Shown here piece by piece: positions 21,505 to 32,268 of a stretch of 64,000 nucleotides of DNA. The translations under genes were made by a program, and so were the position numbers. The stretch spans positions 133,763 through 197,762 of the forward strand of contig WTPW01000410.1 in assembly GCA_009809945.1 (NCBI GenBank). Direction: 5' to 3'. The stretch comes from Gigaspora margarita. Lineage: Eukaryota; Glomeromycota; Glomeromycetes; Diversisporales; Gigasporaceae. How positions within the stretch are numbered: the stretch's first letter is position 1; each line of letters starts with the position of its first letter. The notes under the pieces were generated by a model. That model had not been told where the DNA came from. It was given only the letters and a program-made list of their open reading frames with translations, and did no database searches.

Positions 21505-23042
21505 TAGTGTTTCGGACGAAATACATTTTCAAAATCTGAAAGGCGAAACCGAAATGCTCCCAAAGGCGAAATAAATCCGAAATTTCCGAAATTTCTGAAA
21601 TGGGCGAAATTTTCGAAACCTGGTGAAACCTCTGAAAGCCGGCAAAACTGAAATAGCGAAATCTCCGAAACTTTTTCGATTTTTTTTTTTTTGATTTCTA
21701 TTGTTGTATTATTTTTCTTGTATGCAAAATTATAAGTTAATTTATAATTTATTTTGTAATTACTAACATTTAATTTCTCTATCTTAATACAGTGCGCAAG
21801 AAAATTTCTAGCCAAAACATAGTAATATGTGAAATACACATGTGAAGAATAATAATAGATAAAATAACTTAATTTATATAATTTAAAATATTTATTTAAA
21901 ATTTACATNAAAAAAATATAATTTAACAAAATATTAATTTAAAATTTATAGTATTACATATATTTAAAATAAAAAAAATATAATTTAATAAAATATTTAT
22001 TTAAAATTTATTGAATTACATATAGTTAAGATAAAAAAACTAATTTAAAATAAAAGGAAGAAACTTAATTACATTTATATATATTAATATAAAATACAAT
22101 TTATAAAATTTTAAAAATATAAAATAAAATTGAATTTTTTATTTTTTCGCCTATGCGATATTTTTAACCTATAAGATCTGGTGTAATGTGAAATCAAAAC
22201 AATAAAATAAATTTGTTAGTTTAGGGTTAGGGTAGGGCACTTTAGCAAAGTAGTTCTAACCCAAAATTTCGAGAGGAATTTTTTTTGTTAGAGCTCGAGA
22301 TATGGTTTTATAGAAAAATCGTAATCGCTTCAATTTCACATTACACCTGATCCTGCATTATAATTGGCTGACCAGGGTGTGATACATCGCCATGGCGATA
22401 AATTATAAAATCCAATAAAATTTATAAAATTTAAAATATTTAAGAGTATTTTCTATCAATAAAACAATTACATGTTACTTTTAATCCTTTAACTCAAATT
22501 ATTTCAACATTGAAGAATCAAATTGTGAGGTATGTCTTTAAAAAAATTTTATATAAGAAAACTTATAAGAAAAATTTTTGTAGGATCTATTAATAAACTT
22601 CCTAATTAGATAACTATACAACACTGTCATGCTAATATCAACATAAAAATACATAAATAGTAAATAAGTTTATTAGAATTAACAAATAAAGGAAATTATA
22701 ATTTATCGTTATTGCTATTCACATGTTACGGATATATGATATTTGGATAAGTGAATATTATGCCACACCATCCCCAAATTTGAACTCATACTCCATTTCA
22801 CTACGCTCTAGGTATTTTTTCCAATAAAATATCTAATATTAGATTTTGGAATTTCGCCACGTTTCAGTTTCGCCAATTTTCAGATATTTCGCCAGGTTTC
22901 GGACATTTTGCCAGATTTTGGACATTTCGCCAGTTTCGCCAGTTTCAGAATTATCAGATTTTAGGCTTCGGGGGCGAAACATATTTCGCCCTATTTCGGA
23001 AATTTCGCCTGGGCGAAATATATATTTTCACCTGAAACACTA
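21505..23042. mobile_element. Non-autonomous hAT-like element with GGCGAAAT arrays and perfect 8-bp duplication
   Basis: The ends TAGTGTTTCGGACGAAATA and TATATTTTCACCTGAAACACTA face each other, flanked by GTAGTGAC on both sides (21497-21504, 23043-23050). Each end has about 150-200 bp of reiterated GGCGAAA, TTTCCGAAAT and TTTCGCC words. The open frames across these arrays (21504-21839 minus, 22846-23043 plus) are by-products of the repeats. The middle is AT-rich and holds a fragment of the GGCATGCC-type hAT end (22170-22400). Confidence 0.9.
22170..22400. repeat. Fragment of the 2.5-7.9 kb hAT right-end family
   Basis: CTAACCCAAAATTTCG, then CGCTTCAATTTCACATTACA and CTGATCCTGCAT, then GATTGGCTGACCAG-like sequence and GATACATCGCCATGGCGAT follow the order seen at 7580-7765. 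A TTAGGGTTAGGG tract (22222-22233) precedes it. It is nested within the 21505-23042 element. Confidence 0.7.
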
Positions 23043-23173
23043 GTAGTGACTATCATCAATCATGGGATAGCTTATTTTGGGTGAAAGAGGTTTTTACATT
23101 TTTGGATTTAAACAGGGGTAGCTTATTTTTGGGAATATACAGTAATTACCAAAGTTTTGATTTATAATAGATA

Positions 23174-23359
23174 CAATCAACCTCCTTACAGTCACCAATT
23201 TGGTCACATATGTACTTTTTTCAAAAAAATACTTATAAATAGGTTGTACTTTTATAGAGGTATTTTTTTATATATTTAATAGTAAATTGTTTTTAATAAA
23301 AATGTGATATAGTATTATAATGTGATTGTAGGGGAGGTGATTGTATGAGGAGTTAACTG
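23174..23359. mobile_element. Small Tc1/mariner-like element with TA flanks
   Basis: Left CAATCAACCTCCTTACAGTC and right (inverted) CAGTTAACTCCTCATACAAT are imperfect inverted ends, each bordered by TA. Internal GTGATTGTAGGGGAGGTGATT words link it to the element at 56023-57116. Confidence 0.6.
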
Positions 23360-23509
23360 TATTTTAATTATTTTAATTAAGCAAGATTATGGTGCTTCTA
23401 AAAATTAAAAAAAAATTAAATAAACAAAAAGAATAGTCAACTTTATAGATATGCTATAGCTAATTTAATTTGCTCTCAAAAAATTAATTATTAGTATAAA
23501 TATTCAAAT

Positions 23510-23874
23510 TGAGTTTACTAAAGCACACCACTGGTGCCAACACCACAATGATTTTCACCAATCACATTTTTTAAATGCAGTGTAACGTAAAGATCTTGTA
23601 TAATATAAATTTTTTGCCATTTTGCTATTTTTTTCAAAAAGACCTTCTAACTCAAAATTTCATCTATAAAACCACCTCTTTTTTTTTAAAAAAAAAATTT
23701 CTTGTGAAATTTCACTATATACTATGCCTCACCCTAAACCCTAACTATTAACTCTCACTTAACATTTATTAAATTCAATTTTGGTTTATTTTTTTTTGTT
23801 TATTTTTTTATATTGATTTTCATATTACACCACATACTGGTGTTGAACACCAGTGGTGCGTTTTAGTAAACTTG
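23510..23874. mobile_element. 365-bp hAT-like element with 8-bp duplication ATTCAAAT
   Basis: The inverted ends TGAGTTTACTAAAGCACACC and (inverted) CAAGTTTACTAAAACGCACC both continue with ACTGGTG. Flanks ATTCAAAT at 23502-23509 and 23875-23882 are identical. The centre has CACCCTAAACCCTAAC. It has no coding capacity. Confidence 0.9.
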
Positions 23875-24349
23875 ATTCAAATAATTAATCTCCAAAGTAA
23901 TTAATGAATTATAGCCAAATATTAAGTGATTCCTTTATATAAAAATATTATAGTAAAAATCAATATTTTGTTAAAACAAGTTAGACTAATATTTATATAT
24001 TTAGTAACTTTAAATCCCAAATTACTGTACAATTAAACTGCCTTATAAAACAATTAGTAAAATTAAGCTAACTCTGAATAAAAGTCTTTATATAACAGAA
24101 TTTTATAAAATGTTTTTCAAAAAACAGCTAATAGATTCTACAATTCATACTTATTATCAAATATATTATTAGAGATCTTTTGTACCAATTTTTTTAAAAA
24201 GTCCAACCTAAGAAAACTATACAATTAATATATTTTATTACAACAAACTCTACTAGTAGTTGAAAAAGCTATTTACTGCATGTTTTAGTTGTAGCTAAAA
24301 TAGAGTTGAAAAAGAGTCAAATCCTTGTACATGTGGTCTTCCAAATAAC

Positions 24350-25049
24350 TATGGTACTACCTAGAGGATAGTTAAATATATAGGGGTATAACTCAATATT
24401 ACACAAGTAGTAATTGATCTTTAAAACTGTTACTATATATAAATCAATAAGTAATTTTAATATTAACTATGTTCAAAATGAAAATTAGCTAATAATCAAT
24501 TTGATTATGCAAAAATAATTATTAACTGATAATAGCAGAATGTTCATATTTATAATTATATAATTTTATCACCAGTTTATCTTTAAATTTTTTTAATGAA
24601 CAGAATCAGCAGTTTGAAATATCTTTAAACTAAGTAAAATTTTATTAAACACATAAAAAAATACACAAAAAATAAAAAAAAACTCTTTTTAACAAAAAAA
24701 ATCTATTGCTTTTTTATTAAAACCTTCAAAAATAAAATATATTTTTAACTTTCTATCATCAAAATAGCAAAAAAATATATATATATAAAACCAAAAAGAA
24801 AGTAATCAGTAGTTTAATTTGAATAAAAAGACATCATTTATATATAACTGGTATAAGCAGTTTTAACTTGTAAATCAGCTACTTTTTTATGTATATGTGA
24901 CAAAAAAAATTAAAAAGTAAATTTTTAATATAAAATTTTGTTTGTCTAACCAATTTATGAAAGTGAAAATTCAGTTAGTAATTGATATACTTGTATAATA
25001 CAGAGTTGTTCCTATATATTTAACTATTCTCTAGATACTACCAAGCAAA
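24350..25049. mobile_element. Inverted-repeat element, about 700 bp
   Basis: TGGTACTACCTAGAGGATAG, then TTAAATATATAGG, at the left is matched by the inverted TGGTAGTATCTAGAGAATAG, then TTAAATATATAGG, at the right. Pairing continues for some 60 bp. The interior is AT-rich, with no gene. No convincing target duplication. Confidence 0.65.
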
Positions 25050-26282
25050 AAAGTAGTAAATAAGCTTTGGAGCTTTGTCAAGATTTACAAAAGTAGTAGC
25101 AAAAGTAAATATTGGGTCATACATATTATTTTGTATAGCATAACTCTTTAAGTTTCTACAAGTTATATATTCTCCTCTTACTTCTTTGATATTTTTTGAA
25201 ATTTTAACAAAGTGGGCATTTTAGTTTACCCTCTTCAAAAGATTAGCAATATTTATTGCTTCTATTTTGGGTGATATGCCTACTAAAATGGAACTGCTAT
25301 TGTATATTAAAGCTATATTCTATTGTTTATGGAATAAATAATGATTGACATATCTAGAATTTTTATAAAATCAACTAGAAATTTTAGTAATGATACAAAT
25401 TTAATTAAGGTATATTTCTTTTTTGTTTATTTAGTATATACATATAGTAATATAATAGAGTTGAATATTTTATATAGACTATATAAGTTTTAAATTAGTT
25501 TATACAAACTATATTAATTTGTTTTCTTTTCTTTGTCTTTCTTATTTTTTCTTATTTTATTTGTTTTGTTTTTGAATATCACTTAGATTATGTAGTAATA
25601 CACTTTTTTTTAGTTTTTCTTTATTTTTATAATTACTTTTTGTTTATATAGGTATGATCTAAATGCTCCCTATTCAAGAGACTATATTAGCAAGATTAAG
25701 AAAAAGTTAGCAATCTTAACAAGGCTAACAACTGCTATTAATGAGCTAAAAGTAATTCTCAGTAAGTTAAAGAACCTTTTAGAGAAAAAATAGTTGTTGC
25801 AACAGATAGTATATAGGTACTAATTGAAGTAGCTATATAAGTCTTTATTGTGAAAATAGAGTTCTTGTATGCTTTGTAGAGTACATTTGCTTAGTCCATA
25901 TATAATAAAAGCAGAATTACTAATTAGAAAAAAAAATCAAATATATTATTAGGGTTCTTAAACTTTCTGTTAATTAGTATATATCAAATATAAAAAATCA
26001 AGTTATCTTAACAAAAAACTATATACAATAACAAGAATTAATTAATCAAAATTATATATTAATCTTTTATTTGAAAATAATTTTGTAAAAACACTTAGAT
26101 TTATTATACAGTTAGACCTCACTATAATCACCAAGTTGGTTGTATTCTATTGTAGTAAATGTATAGAGGTATAACTATAAATAAAATATTTTGTTATGGT
26201 CATATAACTAAAGTCCAATAAGTAATAGATTTGTGCATACTTGAAATAATATTAAAAATTTAAAGAGAAACCTTAGCCTAGA
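25050..26282. other. Mostly featureless AT-rich region
   Basis: Between 25655 and 25790 an open stretch reads like a short Leu/Lys coiled coil (LTRLTTAINELKVILSKLKN) ending in TAG, with no start or partner exons. It may be debris of a repeat-encoded ORF. A single mariner-like end, TACAGTTAGACCTCACTATA, then ATCACC, lies at 26111. Nothing else is supported. Confidence 0.35.
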
Positions 26283-26817
26283 CCTGGGGTTTATATTAAT
26301 TAATATAAACCTTACAGAGGTTTATATTAAAATTTTTTTATTCTAGACCTTAATGAGGTTTACGTTAAATATAGAAAAACCTTAACCTAAACCCAAATTT
26401 ACATATGTACAGATTGGCCAATTAGATAAGTTTTATTATTTTTTTTTAAATTTTTATTATTTTTTTTTATTTATTAATGTTTAATTTTTTTTAGTTATTT
26501 TATTAGAGCATCACTGAAGCCGTCATTGGAGCCATCGCTAGAGATATCGTTGAAACCATCTTTGGAGCCACTAGAGCCATCTTCAAATGCCTGAAGCTGT
26601 CATAGAAGCCGTCGTTGGTGCTGTAACAAAGTTAGTATGAAGTTAATCATTAGAGCTTGTGGCTTTGTAAAAAGGTTTGTGTATAGTTTACGTCTTTTCC
26701 AGTATGTTTCTTTTGGTGAACTTCTGTATTAAAACTTCATTCTTTTTGGTTGCGTGCTTTATCGGTAATAAGTGTTTTGTGTGTTCCCGGTGTGGATTTC
26801 TTTTTGGTATTGCACAC

Positions 26818-26990
26818 CTTGTCTGTGTGTTTTGTGCGGTCCTAGTGTTGTGGATTTCTTTTCAGTTTGTCTGTGTGTTTCGTGCAGTCCCAGTGTTGTA
26901 GATTTCTTTTTAGTTTGTCTGTGTTTTGTGCAGTCCTGGTGTTGTAATTTCTTTCAGTACTGTGTACCTTGTCTGTGTTTCATATGTTCC
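26818..26990. repeat. Minisatellite with unit of about 47 bp
   Basis: Units follow the pattern TTGTCTGTGTGTTTTGTGCR, then GTCCYAGTGTTGTRGATTTC, then TTTTCAG, with three clear copies and one decayed one. Open frames across it (Cys- and Val-rich) are repeat artefacts. Each unit ends in a TTTCAG or TTTTAG word, like a splice acceptor. Confidence 0.7.
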
Positions 26991-27189
26991 TGGATTTCAC
27001 CTAAGTATTTTGCTTTTTTTTTCTTTTATTTTTTTTTGTTTTTTAATATAATGTGTTGGTGATTTTTAGGTTAATAAGCACTGTTCAAGCTGGTTTTAGT
27101 AGAGTCTTGAAGTCTTTCGTTCAGGATTTCATAAGTTTTTTTTTTTTTATAAAACTGGCTTAATAACTCTTATTTTTGTTTTTTTTTTT

Positions 27190-27300
27190 TTCTTGTAAAT
27201 TTGTTCAAACTGATAGCAAGTGGGTAAGTGAGTGGGATTTTCTTAAGAATGTTCATGTTCAAATTGGTAGTAGTAGAATCTTTTGACAAGATTCAGTATG

Positions 27301-27338
<38 letters not shown>

Positions 27339-27600
27339 CTTATTTCTTAGCCCAGTTTACTAACTTTTATCTTTGCCTTTTTTTCTTGTAAATTTGTTCA
27401 AACTGGTAGCATGTGGGTAAGTGGGTGGGGTTTTTCTTCTGAACAATGTTCAAGCCATTAGTGGTAGAATATTTCATAGAGGTTTTGTAAGTCTTTTTTT
27501 TCTTTTTTTTTTCTTCTGGTTTACTAACTTTTATACTTGTCTTTTGTTCTTGCACATTTGATCAAACTGGTAGCAAGTAGGTAAGTAGGTGGGGCTTTTA
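27190..27600. repeat. Three dispersed direct repeats and a 31-base T run
   Basis: GTAAATTTGTTCAAACTGAT and AGCAAGTGGGTAAGTGAGTG recur with changes at about 27197, 27389 and 27551. Each is preceded by a T-rich tract. The longest T run is about 27303-27333. Confidence 0.7.
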
Positions 27601-28283
27601 GGTCAGTACATTCAAGATTTAGTGGGAGGGGTTTTTTTTTTCTTGTAATTTTTTGATTTTTTAACTTTTCTTTTTTTCTAAGAATCAAGTTAATTAGCAA
27701 AACAAGCACCGGGAAGAAGAGATAGAAAAACTTTGAAAAGGGAATTAAATAATACGCAAGAGAGAAGAACAACAGAAGCCGGTTATGCATGAATTAATAA
27801 AGTCATTATGGTATAACAGTCTGTGAATAGTGATGGAAAGATTCATTATGCAATTATTACGTATTTGTTATGCATTTGTTACGTATTTGTTATGCATTTA
27901 TTATGCAATTGTTTTTTTTTAATAAATAAAATGTATTATAAATAAATTTTTTTTTAATTTTTTTTTAATTTAATTTTTGTTTTTTTTTAATCTTTGTTTT
28001 TGAAGTTATAAAACTGAGTTTAATTGGTCAATCATGGGTTGCAATGGCTGTTTAGCAACAGCTTTTGTTACAACAACTTATTTTTTTAATGATTGAACTA
28101 TCAGTCATGTGACCAAATTTGATTGACTGATCATGGGATTGGCATGGCGAGGGTTACTGCCCAATTTATATTCATCATGTGATTAAATTTGGTTGGTTAG
28201 AAATGGGGTCTAGGATTAAATTAATTGTCTTAATATAGATCTCTTTGGGGTTTAGGTTATTAGTGTAAACCCCAGGTTTATGA

Positions 28284-28965
28284 TAAGACTACTCAAATTT
28301 AAAATGTTTAATAGTAAATAACTTGTTATTCAGTGGCCTAATTTGAATAAGATAACTACTAGTATATTAGACTCAATAAGACAATTCTAAAGAGTCTAAA
28401 ATTGTTCAAATCTAATTACAAAATGCTAAAACTATTAAGAATTTTTTACTCAGATATTTAAATTTAATCAATTTTTAAATATATAAAGTGATAGGAACAC
28501 AAATCCTTAACAATCTTAGGGACTTGTAATTGGATTTTTAATGATCTTGGGCTTATTAGAATTATTTCATAGAAATAAACATTTTGGTAGTTGTTTTAGT
28601 ATTTCAAATCATTAGTTGGAAAATTAGCTAGTTGACAACTTTCATCTAATTGATTTGAAAAAAAATTTAACCAATAATTGATTTATAATCAACTGGATCA
28701 ATTACAATTAATTATTAGTTATCAACCAGTAAACAACTAACTATGACTTATATTCATTAACAAACAACTACTGATATAGAATTGTGATTATTGATAAATA
28801 AATTAATAGTATATTAGTTAAACTAGTAATGTATGCATGCTTATTTAGAAATTTTTTTTATATTTAAAATTTTTGCCAACCACAATAAGAATGTTGGTTG
28901 CAAATAAATAAAACAAATAGAGAGTAAAGTAAAAGCAAATAAAATAGCAACTAAAGATCATAATT
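28284..28965. other. No gene; ATTAGTTG / CAACTAA words
   Basis: AT-rich. Around 28600-28770 short words such as ATTAGTTGGAAAATTAGC and ATCAACTGGATCAATTA recall the word array at 8593-9030, but no element ends can be defined. Confidence 0.35.
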
Positions 28966-29400
28966 ATCCTTATATAATAAAAATAAGCTACTTTTGAAAA
29001 TAAGCTACTCTTCTTTTGGCCAAAAAACTCAAATTGTTTTTGATCCAAAAATAAGCTACTTCATGATCGATAATAGTTGCTACATAGTAAAGTCCAATAT
29101 ATACTATGCAAACAGATTATATTGCTTAAGTAAATTTATTTGGGAAGTTAAATATATTTCTCTAAAATTTTTAACAAAATTGAAGAACTTTTATTATTTG
29201 GTTTTTAATTTTATGTGCAATAAACAAATTAAAATTTTAATAATTATATTCATTTAACTTAAAAATTAAAAGTCAAATAATAAAATGTACTTCAATTTTG
29301 ATAAAACTTTTAGTATATATGTATTTAATTCTTTTGAATAAGTTTATTTAAGTGCTAATAATCAATTTATATAGTAGAATTTAGACTTTACTATTAACAA
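28966..29400. repeat. Decayed copy of the AATAAGCTACC foldback family
   Basis: AAATAAGCTAC occurs three times at 28982-29060, followed by TTGCTACATAGTAAAGTC. About 330 bp further on, ATAGTAGAATTTAGACTTTA reads back. The layout is that of 29484-30017, with the right end lost. Confidence 0.55.
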
Positions 29401-29483
29401 CTATTTGCGATTAACCAAACATCAATTAATCAACTATACAGTTTAGTAATTAAACAACTAATGATTAAACAACTAAATAACTA

Positions 29484-30017
29484 CCATATGTTCCCAAAAA
29501 TAAGCTACCTTTTTTGGGCAAAAAGTTACACAAAATATTGGAGTAGCTGATTTTCAGGTGAAAGAGATTTTTTAGTGAATGCAAGTAGTCACTACATAGT
29601 AAAGTCTAAATTTTACTATGTAATTGATTATAAGTGCTTAATTAAATATATTCAGAAGATCAAATGCATATAGTACTAAATTTTCATACAATTTGAAGAA
29701 CTTTTTATTATTTAACTTTTAATTTCTATGTTTGTCAAATATATTTTTTAAAAAATTTTTAATTTTTTTATTGAACGTAAAAATTAAAACTCAAATAATA
29801 AAAAGATTTTTGGTTTGTATAAAAATTTTATTTTGAGCTTCTGAACAAGTTATTTAAGCACTTATAATTGATTTGCATAGTAAATTTTGATTTTACTATG
29901 TAGTGACTATTAATGATCAGGGGTAGCTTATTTTCGGATGAAACAAGTTTTTAGGTTTTTTGGTCAAAACCAAGGGGATAGCTTATTTTCAGGTAGCTTA
30001 TTTTTGGGAATATACAG
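29484..30017. mobile_element. Intact copy of a TA-flanked foldback element (AATAAGCTACC ends)
   Basis: CCATATGTTCCCAAAAATAA, then GCTACC, faces (inverted) CTGTATATTCCCAAAAATAA, then GCTACC. Both ends are bordered by TA (29482-29483, 30018-30019). The two halves are nearly complementary throughout, with TTACTATGT and CATAGTAAA in mirror positions, so the transcript would fold into one long hairpin. Tc1/mariner-type MITE by target site; no coding sequence. Confidence 0.8.
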
Positions 30018-30240
30018 TATTATCAACTTGGAATTCTAGGTTGTTTTATCTATATTTAACACATGCACCAAAAAATTTGTTATCAAATTTTAAGTATTTT
30101 AGTAAAAATTTTTAAATAAATATGAATATGAATATTGGCCAATCAGATTTTATAATACATATTTAGGTAAAATTGGTAATTATAATGAATGTTTAGAAAA
30201 TTAAATTTTTTTGGTAATAGTGATTATAAGTCCTGAAGAT

Positions 30241-30507
30241 CACTTCACAGACACCCCATTTCACTGACAAATTATTCACTGACAAGTTCATTTTACTGAC
30301 AGTTCATTTCACTAAAGCTCATTTTACCAACAAGTTTTTCTATAAAGCACACTAACTTTAATCCTAATTTTACTCTGACCCTACCCTGACCCTAATGACA
30401 ATGACCAGAATTACTTTGTTGGTGAAATGAGTTTCAGTAAAACGAACTGTTGGTAAAATGAACTTGTTGGTGAATAATTTGTTGATGAAATGGGATGTCT
30501 GTAAAGT
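30241..30507. mobile_element. Inverted-repeat element of CATTTYACTGACAA words with CCCTGACCC centre
   Basis: CACTTCACAGACACCCCATT, then TCACTGACAAATTATTCAC, is matched in reverse by GTGAATAATTTGTTGATGAA, then ATGGGATGTCTGTAAAGTG. Arms of about 115 bp surround a centre with TTACTCTGACCCTACCCTGA, then CCCTAATGAC. The outer limit is uncertain. Confidence 0.65.
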
Positions 30508-30833
30508 GATTGTCAGTGAAATGATTGCCACCTATTTAGGTCTATTGCACAATTTTGGGTGCTTATATAGAGGTGTGACTATAGAGGGGTCAGGCTGTAC
30601 TATTTTTAAATAAATTTTTAAAAAATATTAGTGAATTTATACTTAATTCTATATTTAAAACAAATAAAGAAATTTTGAATTATTTGTCTTATTGAGTAAT
30701 TATAAAGGATATGGAATGCTACTTGCTTATTTATCTTAATATATTTAGCATTAGATCATCTCCAAAACCCATAAATAATATTAATAGTCAACCCCAACTT
30801 CTTATAAAATTCTTACAGACTTGTTAAAAAATA

Positions 30834-31456
30834 AGTGAGATTAAGGTATTATGGTGAAGTTAACAATTTTTGACTGTATCACATGATATACCAATTGAAA
30901 TCAAATGGTTTGGTATCATTTGATTCGTCTCATTGAGCTGAATTGATTGACACCAAAAATACTCGATTTCGATCACTAGATCTAAAGATACTCGAGTTTA
31001 AATTTTTATTAAAAATAATGTGATTTTTGCATTTGAAGGTATTGTGGCGAATCGTTTATATCTCATGACCCCGAGATCAGAACCCAATGATTTTTTACCA
31101 TTCGATTCCTCTCATTGAAAGGAATCGGATATCATAACAACCATTGGATTCTGATTTCGGAGTCACGAGAAATCAATATTCGTCATAAAAAGAATCGTTT
31201 GGCATAAATGTTGCCCAATTTTGATCACCGAATCACAAAAGCGATTATACTGTTATTTATTAATAAATATACAAAATTGCATTTAACTTAAATATCTTAT
31301 GAAATGGCAGTCTAAATCGAATGAAACTTATATCATTCGATTCCTCTCGATGAGAGGAATCAAATGGTCCTAATTTCATTTGATTCTGACCACAGGATCA
31401 CAAGATATCCCTGATTCGCCACAATACCCACTTCGCCATAATACCTTAATCTCCCT
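30834..31456. mobile_element. TA-flanked inverted-repeat element (AGGGAGATTAAGG ends)
   Basis: AGTGAGATTAAGGTATTATG at the left and (inverted) AGGGAGATTAAGGTATTATG at the right, each next to TA. The interior repeats the palindromic phrase CATTCGATTCCTCTCATTGA / GAGGAATCGAATG three to four times with changes. No coding sequence. Confidence 0.75.
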
Positions 31457-31888
31457 TATATTATACATTTTTAATACTTTTTGACAATGATATGAGTCAA
31501 ATTGTAGCAGTAGAGAAAGTATAATTACAAAAAATAAATATTCAATTATGTTTTTGCATGTTATATGTGCTATTGATCAAAAATTAAAAGAAAAAAAAAT
31601 AAAAATTCAAAAATTATTCAAGTCAAAAGGCAGAAGAGACAAATAAACAATTTTTTTATTAATCTAAATTGGTATTCTACAAAAAAGCAAGACCCAATAT
31701 GCTCAATAGAAAATGCAAAAAAAAATATAAAAGAAACAGTAAAAAGGCATTTATTATAATATCTATTAATATAAATAAACAGTAATAAGGGATCAAACAT
31801 CTAACATACATTGAGAACAATATATTAGCAAAAGCGGAAATCTTATTTACTGCAAATTACGCAAAAAATACAAAAATACAAAAATATA

Positions 31889-32070
31889 TGGGCTAGGAGC
31901 TATAAAAAGGGACGAAGTTGACAAAAATAAAGAATAAGAAAATGCAAAATTTAATGCAAAATTTTTATTAATACAACTACTTTTGTGTCTTAAGTGAAAA
32001 ATAATTTAAATTGATTTACGTAAAAAAATTTCTTTTGAAAAAGATTTCGTCCCTTTTTATAGCACTATAA
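31889..32070. mobile_element. Small TA element, relative of 59626-59880
   Basis: It starts TGGGCTAGGAGCTATAAAAA after TA. The arms GCTATAAAAAGGGACGAAGT and (inverted) GCTATAAAAAGGGACGAAAT face each other. The core word TTAATACAACTACTTTTGTG, then TCTTAAG, occurs inverted at 59725-59745. The right terminus is degraded. Confidence 0.65.
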
Positions 32071-32268
32071 ACTGAACACTATATAGATCCATGTTTTAAA
32101 ATAATTAATACATATCATACAAATAATATTAAGAAAAAATATTATTACTAAACAAGAATAAAATGTATATTATTAATAAAATCTATCAATTCAAAAGTTT
32201 AAAAAGATACTAAATTAAATTTACGTCAAGTTTTTATTCGACATTTATCTAATTTATTTAAACAACTT

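Larger units (their letters stand above)
21096..23152. mobile_element. Mariner-like foldback element split by a hAT insertion
   Basis: The left half (21118-21496) and right half (23051-23152) are the two sides of a palindrome-like element that is intact at 29484-30017. Both carry GTAGCTTATTTTCAGGTGAA and TACATAGTAAA words, and the right end GGGAATATACAG is followed by TA. The left terminus is degraded. A 1538-bp element sits exactly within its CTATGTAGTGAC word. Confidence 0.7.
26283..28283. mobile_element. Possible 2-kb inverted-end element packed with minisatellites
   Basis: GACCTGGGGTTTATATTAAT at the left and (inverted) AACCTGGGGTTTACACTAAT at the right are good inverted ends about 2 kb apart. 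The inside is strongly T-rich on the plus strand, with two tandem arrays and a long T run. No transposase is seen. The pairing could be coincidental between two dispersed copies. Confidence 0.4.

Noticed and set aside
21504..21839. ORF of 111 codons on the minus strand
   Set aside because: It runs through the GGCGAAAT word array at the element end; repeat artefact.
27190..27600. CRISPR-like array
   Set aside because: Repeats are long, diverged and irregularly spaced, in a eukaryotic genome; they are ordinary minisatellite/direct repeats.
26111..30597. One 4.5-kb mariner element bounded by TACAGTTAGACCTCACTATA and its inverse near 30597
   Set aside because: The ends are imperfect and the span contains several complete elements; two unrelated partial copies are more likely.
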